A stretch of DNA of 64,000 bases from Deltaproteobacteria bacterium (GTDB taxonomy: Bacteria; Desulfobacterota; Desulfomonilia; UBA1062): contig JAKPPU010000035.1 of the NCBI GenBank assembly GCA_029547185.1, positions 1-64,000 of the forward strand, read 5' to 3'. Shown here piece after piece: positions 25,490 through 34,470 of this stretch. The translations under genes were made by a program, and so were the position numbers. Under the pieces are notes generated by a model that was given only the letters and a program-made list of their open reading frames with translations, was not told the DNA's origin and made no database searches. Position 1 is the stretch's first letter. Every line of letters begins with the position of its first letter.

Positions 25490-25606
25490 AATACACTCCT
25501 CCTCTTTTATCTGAGAATAATAATATCCTAACATCTGTGTGTATTAAAATACAATACAGATAATTGCATTATAAGTAATTTTTTTATCGATGAATATTTT
25601 TTTCGA

Positions 25607-26728
25607 TCAGTCCATGGTCTTGTGGAACCTGGTGACTGCGCCGATAAACAGGGCGATTCCGAGGACAGCGAGCGCGACGTACTGCGGCCAGAGGATCGAG
25701 ATCCCCACACCCTTGAGGAAGATGCCCCGCAGGATCACGAGAAAATACCGCAGGGGATTGAGGTAGGTGAGCCACTGGATGACGACCGGCATGTTCGCGA
25801 TGGGAAAGACGAAGCCGGAAAACATGAAGGTCGGAAAGATGAAGAAGAAGGTCGTCATCATGGCCTGCTGCTGGGTCGACGAGACGGTCGAGATGAAGAG
25901 CCCTGCCCCGAGCGTGCTCAGGAGAAAGAGACAGGTGGCGATGAACATGAGGGTGAGGCTCCCGGCAATGGGGATGCTGAACCAGAACTTGGCGAAGACC
26001 GTCACGGCGACCATCTGGACCATCGAGATGATGATGTAGGGGATGGTCTTGCCCATGATCATCTCGCCCGGCTTTATCGGCGAGACGATGAGCTGCTCCA
26101 TGGTGCCCTGCTCCCGCTCGCGTATGACCGCGATCGAGGTCAGGAGGAGCGAGATGAGCATGATCACGAAGGCCACGATCCCCGGCACGAAGAAGTTCTG
26201 GCTGTCCATGTTGGGGTTGTACCACGACCTGATCCGGGCATCGATGCTGCCGTAATCCGGACTCTGTCCTTTGAGCTCCCTGATCATGCTGCTGTTGAAC
26301 CTGTCGAGAACGAGCACGGTATAGGCGATCCTGACGGATGCCATGTTGCTCATGCTGCCGTCCGCGAGGATCTGAACGTCGGCCGTCTCGCCCTCCCTGA
26401 TGCGGCTCCCCATATCGGGCGGGATCTTGACGGCGAGGTCCACCTTTCTTTTGAGGAGCAGGTCTTCGAGCGCTCTCTGATCTTTCGGGTAATCGGTGAC
26501 CCTGAATATCCTGCTCCCCGTGAACGAGTCGATGAGCGTGCGGCTCTCAATGGTGCGGGCTTCGTCCACGACCGCGACCCTGATGTTTCTGATGTCGTAG
26601 TTGACGACATAGCCGAAGAGCAGGATCTGGATGAGGGGTGCCAGGATCAGCACGCGCCGGTTCCTCTCATCTCTGAAGAGGATGATGAACTCCTTGCGGA
26701 CCAGCTCCCTGATGCGCACCCAGTTCAC
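25607..26728 (-). CDS. ABC-2 type efflux permease (YbhR-like)
   Basis: 373-residue membrane subunit. One N-terminal helix (VLILAPLIQILLFGYVVNYD), a large periplasmic domain and a C-terminal cluster of five helices with the ABC-2 signature REREQGTMEQLIVSPIKPGEMIMGKTIPY. The start is GTG 26728, which overlaps the stop of the preceding permease by 4 bp; the frame extends much further upstream only as a shadow of that gene. Last gene of the TetR-led operon. Confidence 0.92.
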   Translation of the reverse strand: MNWVRIRELVRKEFIILFRDERNRRVLILAPLIQILLFGYVVNYDIRNIRVAVVDEARTIESRTLIDSFTGSRIFRVTDYPKDQRALEDLLLKRKVDLAVKIPPDMGSRIREGETADVQILADGSMSNMASVRIAYTVLVLDRFNSSMIRELKGQSPDYGSIDARIRSWYNPNMDSQNFFVPGIVAFVIMLISLLLTSIAVIREREQGTMEQLIVSPIKPGEMIMGKTIPYIIISMVQMVAVTVFAKFWFSIPIAGSLTLMFIATCLFLLSTLGAGLFISTVSSTQQQAMMTTFFFIFPTFMFSGFVFPIANMPVVIQWLTYLNPLRYFLVILRGIFLKGVGISILWPQYVALAVLGIALFIGAVTRFHKTMD

Positions 26729-27858
26729 AGCCCCTCCTTCTTCAGGAGCCTCATGCTTATGAAGGCCATGAGGAGAAACATGAGCGCGAGCACGGCGAAG
26801 TCCTTCCACATGCTCATGAACGGGAGGTCTTTGAGGAAGATCCCGCCCAGGATGTTGATGTAGTACTTCGCAGGAACGGCGTAGGTGACGAGCTGGAGGG
26901 CCTTGGGCATGTTCGACACCGGGAAGATGAAGTCCGAGAGCATCTGGGAGGGAAGGAAGGTGAGCAGGATGGCCCCCTGGTTTGCCAGGAGCTGCGACTT
27001 CGTCGCGGTCGAGATGAGGAGGCCCAGGGCGAGCGCCACGAAGATGTAGATCGCGGAGGCCGCCATCATGAGCCAGAAGCTCGCCTTCATGACGATGCCG
27101 AAGAGCACCTGCGCCAGGAGCACCGAGATGAGGACATTGCTCAGGGCTATGATGAAGTAGGGGATCGACTTGCCCATGAGAAGCTCGAACGCGGTGATGG
27201 GCAGCGACTTGATGGTCTCCATGGTCCCGTTCTCGTACTCCCTGGCGATGACGAGCGAGGTGAGCATGGCGCCGGCGATCATGATGATCACGGCGATGAG
27301 GCCCGGGACGATGAACTTCCTGCTTTCGAGATCCTCGTTGAACCACACCCTGATCCGGCCTTCGACGGGGGGCTTGATCCTCTCGACGCCTTTCTTGTCC
27401 AGAAACTCTAAGAGGAGCATCCGGTTGTATCTTTCGATGAAGGCGTTGATGTATCCCCTCGAGATGCTCGCGAAGTTCGGATCGCTCCCGTCCATGAGGA
27501 CCTGGAGCGGGGCAGGCCTTTCCGATCTGATGTTCCTCGTGAAGTCGGGCGGTATGACGATCCCGATCTCCGTCCACCCGCGGTCGAGGTATCCGGCCAC
27601 CTCCCGGGCGTTCCTGAGCGATGCCCCCACATGGAAATAGGGAGAGGCGTCGATGCGGCGGATGAGATCGCGGCTCAGGTCCGTCCGGTCGTAGTCGACG
27701 AAGACCACTTCGACGTTGTTCACGTCGAGGCTCAAGGCATAGCCGAACATGAGGATGAGGCACAGCGGCATGACGAAGGCGAGGATGAGGCTCCTCGGGT
27801 CTCTCATGAGGTGGTAGAACTCCTTGCGCGTGACGGCGACGATCTTCCGGAGGCTCAC
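26725..27858 (-). CDS. ABC-2 type efflux permease (YbhS-like)
   Basis: 377-residue paralog of the next permease, with the same layout: N-terminal helix (SLILAFVMPLCLILMFGYALSLD), periplasmic domain, then IAREYENGTMETIKSLPITAFELLMGKSIPY and four more helices. The pair should form a heterodimer driven by the two ATPases upstream. It overlaps the ATPase stop by 4 bp. Confidence 0.92.
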   Translation of the reverse strand: MSLRKIVAVTRKEFYHLMRDPRSLILAFVMPLCLILMFGYALSLDVNNVEVVFVDYDRTDLSRDLIRRIDASPYFHVGASLRNAREVAGYLDRGWTEIGIVIPPDFTRNIRSERPAPLQVLMDGSDPNFASISRGYINAFIERYNRMLLLEFLDKKGVERIKPPVEGRIRVWFNEDLESRKFIVPGLIAVIIMIAGAMLTSLVIAREYENGTMETIKSLPITAFELLMGKSIPYFIIALSNVLISVLLAQVLFGIVMKASFWLMMAASAIYIFVALALGLLISTATKSQLLANQGAILLTFLPSQMLSDFIFPVSNMPKALQLVTYAVPAKYYINILGGIFLKDLPFMSMWKDFAVLALMFLLMAFISMRLLKKEGL

Positions 27859-28610
27859 GCCTGCCTCCTTTCCATGAGCGTGATGAAGGCGTCATTCAGA
27901 TCGGCATCGGGCCTGCCCGGACATGCGGACGCAACGATCTCGGCCGGGCTTCCCTGGGCCACGATGGTGCCGAGGTTGATCATCACGATGCGGCCGCAGT
28001 TCCGGGTCTCGTCCATGTAGTGCGTGGTCACGAACACGGTGATCCCTCCCTCTGCGAGCTCACGGATGAACTCCCAGAAATGCCTGCGGGTGATGGGATC
28101 GACCCCCGAGGTCGGCTCGTCGAGAAAGAGGATCTCGGGCTTGTGGAGCATGGCGCACCCCAGTGCGAGGCGCTGCCTCCAGCCTTGCGGAAGCTCTTTC
28201 GTGAGGCGGTCCTTCACCTCGCCGAGCCGGGTCATGTCGAGGATCCACTCGATGCGCTCCTTCCACACGTGCTGCGGGACGCTGTAGAGGCCCAGAAAGA
28301 ACCGGATGTTCTCGAAGGGCGTGAGGTCTTCATAGAGCGAGAACTTCTGCGACATGTAGCCGATGGCGTGCTTGACCTCCTCGGGTTGTGTCGTTATGTC
28401 GTGGCCGGCGACGAACCCCTGTCCCGAGGTCGGGGTGATGATGCCGCAGAGCATGCGGATGGTTGTGGACTTGCCGCTCCCGTTGCTGCCGAGGAACCCG
28501 AAGATCTCGCCCTTCCTGACGGAGAAGGAGATCCTGTCCACGGCAACGAAATCTCCGAACCTCTTTTCGAGGTCCTTCACGAAGATCACGTCATCGCTTG
28601 AAGGTGTCAT
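27855..28610 (-). CDS. ABC efflux ATPase (YbhF C-half-like)
   Basis: 251-residue ATPase with Walker A GSNGSGKST, signature in LPQGWRQRLALGCAM (a degenerate LSGGQ, LPQGW), Walker B ILFLDEPTSGVD and switch His in FVTTHYMDE. The LPQGWRQR variant is typical of YbhF-type C-terminal halves. In E. coli the two ATPases are fused as YbhF; here they are separate genes with a 20-bp overlap. Confidence 0.92.
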   Translation of the reverse strand: MTPSSDDVIFVKDLEKRFGDFVAVDRISFSVRKGEIFGFLGSNGSGKSTTIRMLCGIITPTSGQGFVAGHDITTQPEEVKHAIGYMSQKFSLYEDLTPFENIRFFLGLYSVPQHVWKERIEWILDMTRLGEVKDRLTKELPQGWRQRLALGCAMLHKPEILFLDEPTSGVDPITRRHFWEFIRELAEGGITVFVTTHYMDETRNCGRIVMINLGTIVAQGSPAEIVASACPGRPDADLNDAFITLMERRQA

Positions 28611-29355
28611 GAGCGATTTCCTTGTCCACTTCCTTGATGCGGTGGATCATCGCATCCTCGAGCGTCGCGAACCGTGAGCGCATCTCGGAGGGGGACGCAA
28701 CAGCCAGGAGGTGCGACTTGTGCATGAGGCCCAGCCGGTCGCACTTTTCACCTTCGTCGAGGTATGCGGTGGAGACCATGATGGTCATCCCCCCCTCGCG
28801 CATGGCGAGGAGGATATCCCAGAACTCTCCCCGCGATACCGGGTCGACACCGTTGGTGGGCTCGTCGAGGATGAGGACCGAGGGCTCGTGGATGAGCACG
28901 CAGGCGAGCCCGAGCTTCTGCTTCATGCCGCCGGAGAGGTTGCCGGCAAGGCGGTTCAGGAACGGGAGCAGGTTCGAGAAGCCCAGGTATTTTTCCTTTC
29001 TCGATCTCCTCTCGTCACCGCTGATCCCGAAGATGTCCATGAAGAAGTCGATGTTCTCCTCGACCGTGAGGTCCTGATAGAGGCCGAAGCGCTGGGGCAT
29101 GTATCCGATGAGTGGCTTGGCCTTCCACAGGTCGGCTGCCACATCGATCTTAGAGACGGTTATACTTCCTTTGCAAGGCCTGATCATGCCGGCGATCATC
29201 CTGAGCAGGGTCGACTTGCCCGCCCCGTCGGAGCCCACGAGCCCGAAGATGGTCCCCTTCTCGATCTCGAGGCTCACGTCGTCGACCGCCACGGTCTTCC
29301 CGAAGCTCATCGACACGTTTTCCACTTCGATGGAGAGGCTACCTGAGAAAGGCAT
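28591..29355 (-). CDS. ABC efflux ATPase (YbhF N-half-like)
   Basis: 254-residue ATPase with Walker A GSDGAGKST, signature LSGGMKQKLGLA, Walker B LILDEPTNGVDP and switch region MVSTAYLDEGEKCDRLG, where the usual His is replaced by Ala-Tyr. It corresponds to the N-terminal half of YbhF. It overlaps the membrane fusion protein gene by 17 bp. Confidence 0.92.
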   Translation of the reverse strand: MPFSGSLSIEVENVSMSFGKTVAVDDVSLEIEKGTIFGLVGSDGAGKSTLLRMIAGMIRPCKGSITVSKIDVAADLWKAKPLIGYMPQRFGLYQDLTVEENIDFFMDIFGISGDERRSRKEKYLGFSNLLPFLNRLAGNLSGGMKQKLGLACVLIHEPSVLILDEPTNGVDPVSRGEFWDILLAMREGGMTIMVSTAYLDEGEKCDRLGLMHKSHLLAVASPSEMRSRFATLEDAMIHRIKEVDKEIAHDTFKR

Positions 29356-30349
29356 CCGCCGGCATTCCTGTCTTGAGCTCGAACTTGGGATTGGGAACGG
29401 AGACCTTCACCAGATAGACGAGCTTCACCCGCTCCTTCTTGGTCTGGATGATCTTCGGGGTGAACTCGGCCTCGGGGGAGATATAGGACACCCGGCCCTT
29501 GAAGAACTTCCCCGGGAAGGCGTCCACCACGACGTCCACCTTCTGGTTCGGCCTGACCTTGCCGATGTCCGTCTCGTCCACGAAGACCTTGAGATCCACC
29601 CGGGAGAGGTCGGACAGCGACAAGACCTCTCTTCCCGGGCTGACGAACTCGCCCGGCTCCACGTTCCTGCTCGTGATGATGCCGGAGTAGGGCGCGGTGA
29701 GCTTCGTATACCCGAGCTGGATCTTCGCCTGCTCGAGGGCTGCCTTGGAGAGATCGATCTGGGCCTGGGCCGCCTCGATGTCCTTTTTCGTCGAATCGAT
29801 CTTCCTCAGGTTGCTCTCTGCCTGCGCGAGGACCGCATCGGCTTCATGGAGCTTCGAGAGGGAGTTCTCGTAGGCGAGGTTGACCGAATCCCGCTCCTTC
29901 TGCGAGACGACGCCGCGGCGGAAAAGCTCCTCGTACCTCTCGTCGTTCCTCTTCGAATCGATCATGGTGTTGCGGGCTACATCCACATTGGCCCGCGCCC
30001 TCCTGACATCTTCGGGCAGGGTGGACGAGTAGATTGCGAGAAGCTCCTCGAGCTGCTCTTTCGCTTTCACCGCCTTTTCCAGAGCGGCCCGGGCCTGATC
30101 GAGCCTCGCTGCGAACTCGGAGCTGTCGAGCTCGGCGAGCACATCGCCCGTGCGGACGGCCTCGCCTTCCCTGGCCTCGACCCTGATTACGCTGCCCGAA
30201 GCCTGGAAGGCAAGGTTCGATTCGATCGCCTCGATGGTGCCCGAGTAGTACATCTCGCCTTTTCCCGCCCTGCGCTGCCCGTAGTAGACGAGGCCGACCA
30301 CCAGGACCAGCAAGGCTGCGAAGATTACGATGACGATGCGCTTTTTCAC
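29339..30349 (-). CDS. HlyD-family membrane fusion protein (YbhG-like)
   Basis: 336-residue periplasmic adaptor with an uncleaved N-terminal helix (VIVIFAALLVLVVGLVYYG), a lipoyl half-motif (GSVIRVEAREGEAVRTGDVLAELD), a coiled-coil hairpin of about 150 residues, the second lipoyl half (LTAPYSGIITSRNVEPGEFV) and a beta-barrel. It links the permeases to an outer-membrane channel. 19 bp after the TetR stop. Confidence 0.92.
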   Translation of the reverse strand: MKKRIVIVIFAALLVLVVGLVYYGQRRAGKGEMYYSGTIEAIESNLAFQASGSVIRVEAREGEAVRTGDVLAELDSSEFAARLDQARAALEKAVKAKEQLEELLAIYSSTLPEDVRRARANVDVARNTMIDSKRNDERYEELFRRGVVSQKERDSVNLAYENSLSKLHEADAVLAQAESNLRKIDSTKKDIEAAQAQIDLSKAALEQAKIQLGYTKLTAPYSGIITSRNVEPGEFVSPGREVLSLSDLSRVDLKVFVDETDIGKVRPNQKVDVVVDAFPGKFFKGRVSYISPEAEFTPKIIQTKKERVKLVYLVKVSVPNPKFELKTGMPADAFLR

Positions 30350-30368
30350 ACGACCTCCGATGGGAACC

Positions 30369-30998
30369 TCACGTTCTCATTGCCTTCAATATGAGCTTTT
30401 CGATCTCCCGGCAGACCAGGCCGGACAGGTCTTTGCCGTGGGATTTGAGCTCATCGGGGACCTGCCTCGCCGAAAGCAGGACCGGGATGATGGTCTTGTA
30501 CACAACGGTGGCACCGATCGCCATGAAGTGCACGATGAGCGGGAGCGTCTCGATGAAGACGCCCTGTTCCCTGCCCTCTTCGATGATTCCGCTCAAGGTC
30601 CTCAAGAGCGAGAAGAGATCCTCGAAGAAGACATCGGGCAGGCTCTGTCCGCCCGATGCGAGCTCACGCATCATGAGGCGGGGCATCTGCGGGTTTTCGT
30701 CAAAGGTGGCGGCGAGGGTCCTGATGTAGGTCCTCACCTTGTCTTCGGGCGTCCTGGCTTTCTCGATGCCGGCAGAGAGCCTTCTGGCCGCACTCCCGAT
30801 GACATCGTGGATGACTTCGGCGTACAGGGCCTTCTTGTCGCCGATGTGGTAGTACAGGGCGGCCTTGTTGACCCCTGCCCTCTCCGCGATCTCATCCACG
30901 CGCGCTCCTGCAAAGCCCTTTTTAGCGAACACGTCCTTGGCCGCACCGAGGATCCGGTCTACCGTCTCCCTACCCTTGTCTCCTGATCTGTCCCTCAT
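30369..30998 (-). CDS. TetR-family regulator of the YbhGFSR-like operon
   Basis: 209-residue repressor. The N-terminal HTH is ILGAAKDVFAKKGFAGARVDEIAERAGVNKAALYYHIGDKKALYAEVI; the C-terminal ligand domain is all-helical and of the CecR/YbiH kind. It is the first gene of the efflux operon on the same strand, so it likely represses itself and the pump through the inverted repeat at 31046-31061. Confidence 0.92.
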   Translation of the reverse strand: MRDRSGDKGRETVDRILGAAKDVFAKKGFAGARVDEIAERAGVNKAALYYHIGDKKALYAEVIHDVIGSAARRLSAGIEKARTPEDKVRTYIRTLAATFDENPQMPRLMMRELASGGQSLPDVFFEDLFSLLRTLSGIIEEGREQGVFIETLPLIVHFMAIGATVVYKTIIPVLLSARQVPDELKSHGKDLSGLVCREIEKLILKAMRT

Positions 30999-31045
30999 CG
31001 CATGCTCCGGAAAGGCCTTCGCCCATATTTAACCAACCATTTATT

Positions 31046-31061
31046 TTAACTAAACAGTTAA
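31046..31061. promoter_or_regulatory. TetR operator candidate
   Basis: TTAACT-AAAC-AGTTAA is a perfect 6-bp inverted repeat with a 4-base spacer, 48 bases before the TetR start, in an AT-rich pocket of GC-rich DNA. Size and position fit a TetR dimer site. Confidence 0.6.
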
Positions 31062-31111
31062 GTACCAGCTTTCCTTTTCCTCTGTCAAGGGGTTATCCGG
31101 TTTGATGAAAA

Positions 31112-31136
31112 CGTCTCAAAATCCTATCTTGAGGCG
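31112..31136. promoter_or_regulatory. Inverted repeat upstream of the dehydratase-like genes
   Basis: CGTCTCAA, 9 bases, TTGAGGCG: 8-bp arms with one mismatch, 56 bases before the start at 31192. It could bind a regulator such as the downstream AraC protein; not demonstrable from sequence. Confidence 0.4.
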
Positions 31137-31191
31137 ACAGGAGATCATCTTTCCCTTACTATAGACTCCTATCATACCCCAAGGAGGCGAT

Positions 31192-32253
31192 ATGGAACAG
31201 AAGCTCGTTGCCTATGCCTGCTCCCTCGTGCCTGTTGAGATCATCTCGGCTGCAGGGCTTTCTCCTGTGAGACTGATCCCCAAAGGCAGGTGCGCAGATG
31301 CGGACAGCCGGATCCATTCGAACACCTGCTGCTACGTTCGAAGTCTGCTCTCCGATCTCATGGGCGGCGCCTGCTCGGATCTCGAGGGCATGGTTTTCGC
31401 GAATTCGTGCGACGCCATGAGGAAGCTCTTCGATATCTGGGGTGATCTCAAGGACAGCCCGCCTGCCTTCTTTATGGATATCCCGAAGAAGAACGATCCC
31501 GATTCGATCCGGTATTTCACCTCGGTTCTGAAAAAGCTCGCGGCCGGGCTCGAAGAAACATATTCCCGCCCGACCGTGACACCCGAAAGGCTCAATGCAG
31601 CGATCCGGGAAACCAACAGACTCCGCTCGTCTCTCGGGGACATATTCGGAATGCAGAGCAGCCCCGACTCGGCGATAAAAGGTTCGGATGTCTTCCCCCT
31701 GCTCCTCGCTCAAGGAGAAGCAGAGATCGCCGACCATGAGGCCGGGATCAGACAGAGAGCTTCCGGGCAGAAAGGCAATCTCCTCGGGAATGGAGGCAGC
31801 AGGATCATCATAACCGGAACCATAACGGCAAACCGGGAGCTTGTGGACATGATCGAGGAAAAAGGCGCACACGTGGCTGCCTTCGATATCTGCTTCGGAC
31901 CGAGGCACTACGGTACGCCCGTGAGAGAGAATACGCCCGATCCCTTTGCCGCGGTTGCCGAGCGCTATCTCCTGCGGCCTCCCTGCCCGCGCATGATGGG
32001 CATGAAAGATCAGATCGACCACCTTAAAAGCCTCGTTGTCGAGAGCAGGGCACAGGGCGTGATCGTGAGCGCTATGAAATACTGCGACCAGCTCCTGTAC
32101 AGCCTGCCCCTGCTCCGGGAAGGCGTCAGGGAGCTCGGTGTGCCGGTCCTCATGTTGGAAAACGATTATGAGTGGTCGGACATCGAGAAGGCCCGCATCA
32201 AGATCGAGGCCTTCCTCGAAACGATCGATCCGAAAGGAGGCTCCCATGCTTAA
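31192..32253 (+). CDS. 2-hydroxyacyl-CoA dehydratase family subunit (D/beta-like)
   Basis: 353-residue member of the HgdB/BcrB superfamily. The cysteines that hold the Fe-S cluster occur in family positions: NTCCYVRSLL, FANSCDAMRK and MKYCDQLLY. In characterised enzymes this superfamily forms heterodimers carrying [4Fe-4S] clusters that dehydrate 2-hydroxyacyl-CoA or reduce benzoyl-CoA after one-electron activation. AAGGAGG precedes the ATG. It overlaps the second subunit gene by 8 bp. No activator ATPase (HgdC-type) is found in the window, so either it is encoded elsewhere or this pair does other chemistry. Confidence 0.85.
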   Translation: MEQKLVAYACSLVPVEIISAAGLSPVRLIPKGRCADADSRIHSNTCCYVRSLLSDLMGGACSDLEGMVFANSCDAMRKLFDIWGDLKDSPPAFFMDIPKKNDPDSIRYFTSVLKKLAAGLEETYSRPTVTPERLNAAIRETNRLRSSLGDIFGMQSSPDSAIKGSDVFPLLLAQGEAEIADHEAGIRQRASGQKGNLLGNGGSRIIITGTITANRELVDMIEEKGAHVAAFDICFGPRHYGTPVRENTPDPFAAVAERYLLRPPCPRMMGMKDQIDHLKSLVVESRAQGVIVSAMKYCDQLLYSLPLLREGVRELGVPVLMLENDYEWSDIEKARIKIEAFLETIDPKGGSHA

Positions 32254-33469
32254 AACCATGCTCACAGCCATGAAGCAGATGTCCGAGCAGGGGCTCAAGG
32301 AACGCACGAGCTTCCGGGCGATGTGGTACGGGGAATGGTCCGATCTCTTCCTGAAAGCGTTCGATCCTGAGAGCACGGTCGTCTACACCTCCATCTACGC
32401 CTTCCCCATGGAGATCCTGGCTGCCTTCGACGTGGCCCCCTTCGACTTCGAGATCGCCGGAAGCCTCCCCTCCGCCGCAGACATGGGGCTTCCGCTGATG
32501 GAGCGTGCGGAGGGCCTGGGATACTCCGGGGATATCTGCTCGTTCCACAGGGCGAGCATCGGCGGATATCTCCAATCGTATTTTCCCGAGCCCGATCTCC
32601 TCATTTCGACGTCCTTCTACTGCGACGGCAAGGGCAAGACGAACGACATCCTGTCGCACCTCTCGGGCAGGGACTCCTTCTTCCTCTCCGTTCCGCACGA
32701 GATCAGCAGAGAGTCCGTGAGCTACGTCGAAAAGCAGCTCAGGGACGCCGCAGGGAAGATCGGGGAGAAGGCCGGGCAGAAGCTCGACGAGGACAGGCTG
32801 AGAGAGGCGGTCCGGAGCTCGAACCGCGCGAGAAGGCTCCAGCTCGAGCTCCATGAAGCATTGAGAGCCCGGCCTGCGGCGCTGAATCCGCAGGACTTCA
32901 TCGGGTACTCCATAAACGGGCAGCTTTTCAACGGGAGAGAGACCAGGGAGATATTGGAAGCCCGGCTCATCGAAGAGCTCGCAGCGAGGAGATCATCGGA
33001 CAAGGCACGGGTCGAGAAGCACCGTATATACTGGCTTGCCTGGCTTCCCGTCTATCGTTCCAATCTCTTCGAGATCCTGAAAAGCCATGGGGTAAACGTT
33101 GCCATGTGCGAAACGTCGAGCGTCTACTGGGACGAGATGGACGAGGACAATCCCTTCGAGGGCCTGGCGTTGAAATGCCTGAAAAACCCCTTTATCGGCA
33201 GGACGTCACGGAGGCTCGAAGGAATGGAGGAGATCGTCAGAGGCTATGAGATCGACGGGGCGCTCCTGTTCGCAACGCCTGCGTGCCGCCATTCGAAGAG
33301 CGCCGCTTCACTGATCAGGGATGAGTTCTCCCACCTCGGCATCCCGCTGCTCGTCCTCGACATGGACATCTCGGACCCCAGGGGATATCTGCCCGAACAG
33401 GTCAGGACACGGGTCGAGGGCTTCATCGAGGTCATGGACAACCGGCCGGCCTTGCTCGGTGGAAAATGA
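32246..33469 (+). CDS. 2-hydroxyacyl-CoA dehydratase family subunit (alpha-like)
   Basis: 407-residue partner of the preceding gene. Candidate cluster ligands are Cys in GDICSFHRAS, TSFYCDGKGK and TPACRHSKS; the second motif carries the aromatic-Cys-Asp arrangement of the family. The start at 32246 follows AGGAGG at five bases; the frame upstream is only a shadow of the first subunit. The two subunits are translationally coupled. Substrate unknown. Confidence 0.85.
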   Translation: MLKTMLTAMKQMSEQGLKERTSFRAMWYGEWSDLFLKAFDPESTVVYTSIYAFPMEILAAFDVAPFDFEIAGSLPSAADMGLPLMERAEGLGYSGDICSFHRASIGGYLQSYFPEPDLLISTSFYCDGKGKTNDILSHLSGRDSFFLSVPHEISRESVSYVEKQLRDAAGKIGEKAGQKLDEDRLREAVRSSNRARRLQLELHEALRARPAALNPQDFIGYSINGQLFNGRETREILEARLIEELAARRSSDKARVEKHRIYWLAWLPVYRSNLFEILKSHGVNVAMCETSSVYWDEMDEDNPFEGLALKCLKNPFIGRTSRRLEGMEEIVRGYEIDGALLFATPACRHSKSAASLIRDEFSHLGIPLLVLDMDISDPRGYLPEQVRTRVEGFIEVMDNRPALLGGK

Positions 33470-33536
33470 ACGTTATATAGAGTATAATCAGCGAAAGAAA
33501 TACTTGGAATGCAGAGAGAGAAAGCGAGGGCCTGCC

Positions 33537-34379
33537 GTGAGTTCCCTTTCCCTTGCGGTCATGAAAGGAATCGTCCACCTGATGAGATCGGTCCCTTCGT
33601 TCGTCAGGAGCATGGCCGCGCCTGGAAGGAGGAATGAGGCTCAAGAGAAGAGGTGTGAGAGCCTTTCTGCAGGCCTCGATAGTCCATCCCCGGAAATTCA
33701 CGCTTCACCCCTCGAAGCCGAGGGCCGCGGAGACGAGGCCCCTGTGGAAGCACCGGCATGGCAGCGCTGTCAGTTCGAGGAGGCAGATCTTCCCGTGCTG
33801 GACAGCGAACGTGCCTGTTTCATGGAAGAGCTCGCCCTGTCACGCCAGGCGACCGGCATGATCCGGAAGTCGAACCTTCTCCTGCGCATGCACCATTTCA
33901 TGACCCATCCCGAGGCCTCTTCAAACCCGGCCCCGGCAAAGAGAGAGCTTCAGATCCTCTCTTCGATCGATGCAGGCGAGCTCAAGAGCGAGATCTTCCG
34001 GAAGCTGGGCAATGAGCAGGTATACCTCACCGGGGAGCTGACCATCGCCTCATTCGCCCATGAGCTGGGCATCGAGCCCCACCAGCTCTCGCGCTTTCTG
34101 AACCTCCATCTCAATACTACGTACACCGACCTCATCAACTCGTATCGCGTCCATGAGGCAAAGGCCCTGCTCAGAGACAAGCCCGGGGATTCGATCCTCG
34201 ATATTGCATTCTCCTCGGGCTTCAGCTCGAAGGCGAGCTTCAACCGGATATTCAAAAAGATGGCGGGCATGACCCCCTCGGAGTACCGCCTCAAATACAA
34301 AGCCGGCGGGGCCTCCGGCACGGCTGCCATGAAAGCGGGGCCGGTATCCCCGCCCGAATCCCGACAGCCTGGAGACTGA
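33537..34379 (+). CDS. AraC-family transcriptional regulator
   Basis: About 280 residues; the N-terminal 130 are of no recognised fold, and the C-terminal double HTH is clear (LTIASFAHELGIEPHQLSRFLN, then RVHEAKALLRD, GDSILDIAFSSGFSSKASFNRIFKKMAGMTPSEYR). I start at GTG 33537, with GAGGG six bases upstream; ATG 33561 is an alternative. A tail after the HTH is Gly/Pro/Ala rich. Same strand and 67 bp after the dehydratase-like pair, so probably its regulator. Confidence 0.8.
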   Translation: MSSLSLAVMKGIVHLMRSVPSFVRSMAAPGRRNEAQEKRCESLSAGLDSPSPEIHASPLEAEGRGDEAPVEAPAWQRCQFEEADLPVLDSERACFMEELALSRQATGMIRKSNLLLRMHHFMTHPEASSNPAPAKRELQILSSIDAGELKSEIFRKLGNEQVYLTGELTIASFAHELGIEPHQLSRFLNLHLNTTYTDLINSYRVHEAKALLRDKPGDSILDIAFSSGFSSKASFNRIFKKMAGMTPSEYRLKYKAGGASGTAAMKAGPVSPPESRQPGD

Positions 34380-34470
34380 ATACGAGCTCTCTCCTTTAAA
34401 AACCCATGTATCAGCCAAGGGTTGACAGTACACGGTCAGGTCAAGTATTCTAGGCTCGTAGGGAACGATT

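Noticed and set aside
26729-27895. Upstream continuation of the last efflux permease
   Set aside because: It shadows the preceding permease; GTG 26728 with a 4-bp overlap is the natural start.
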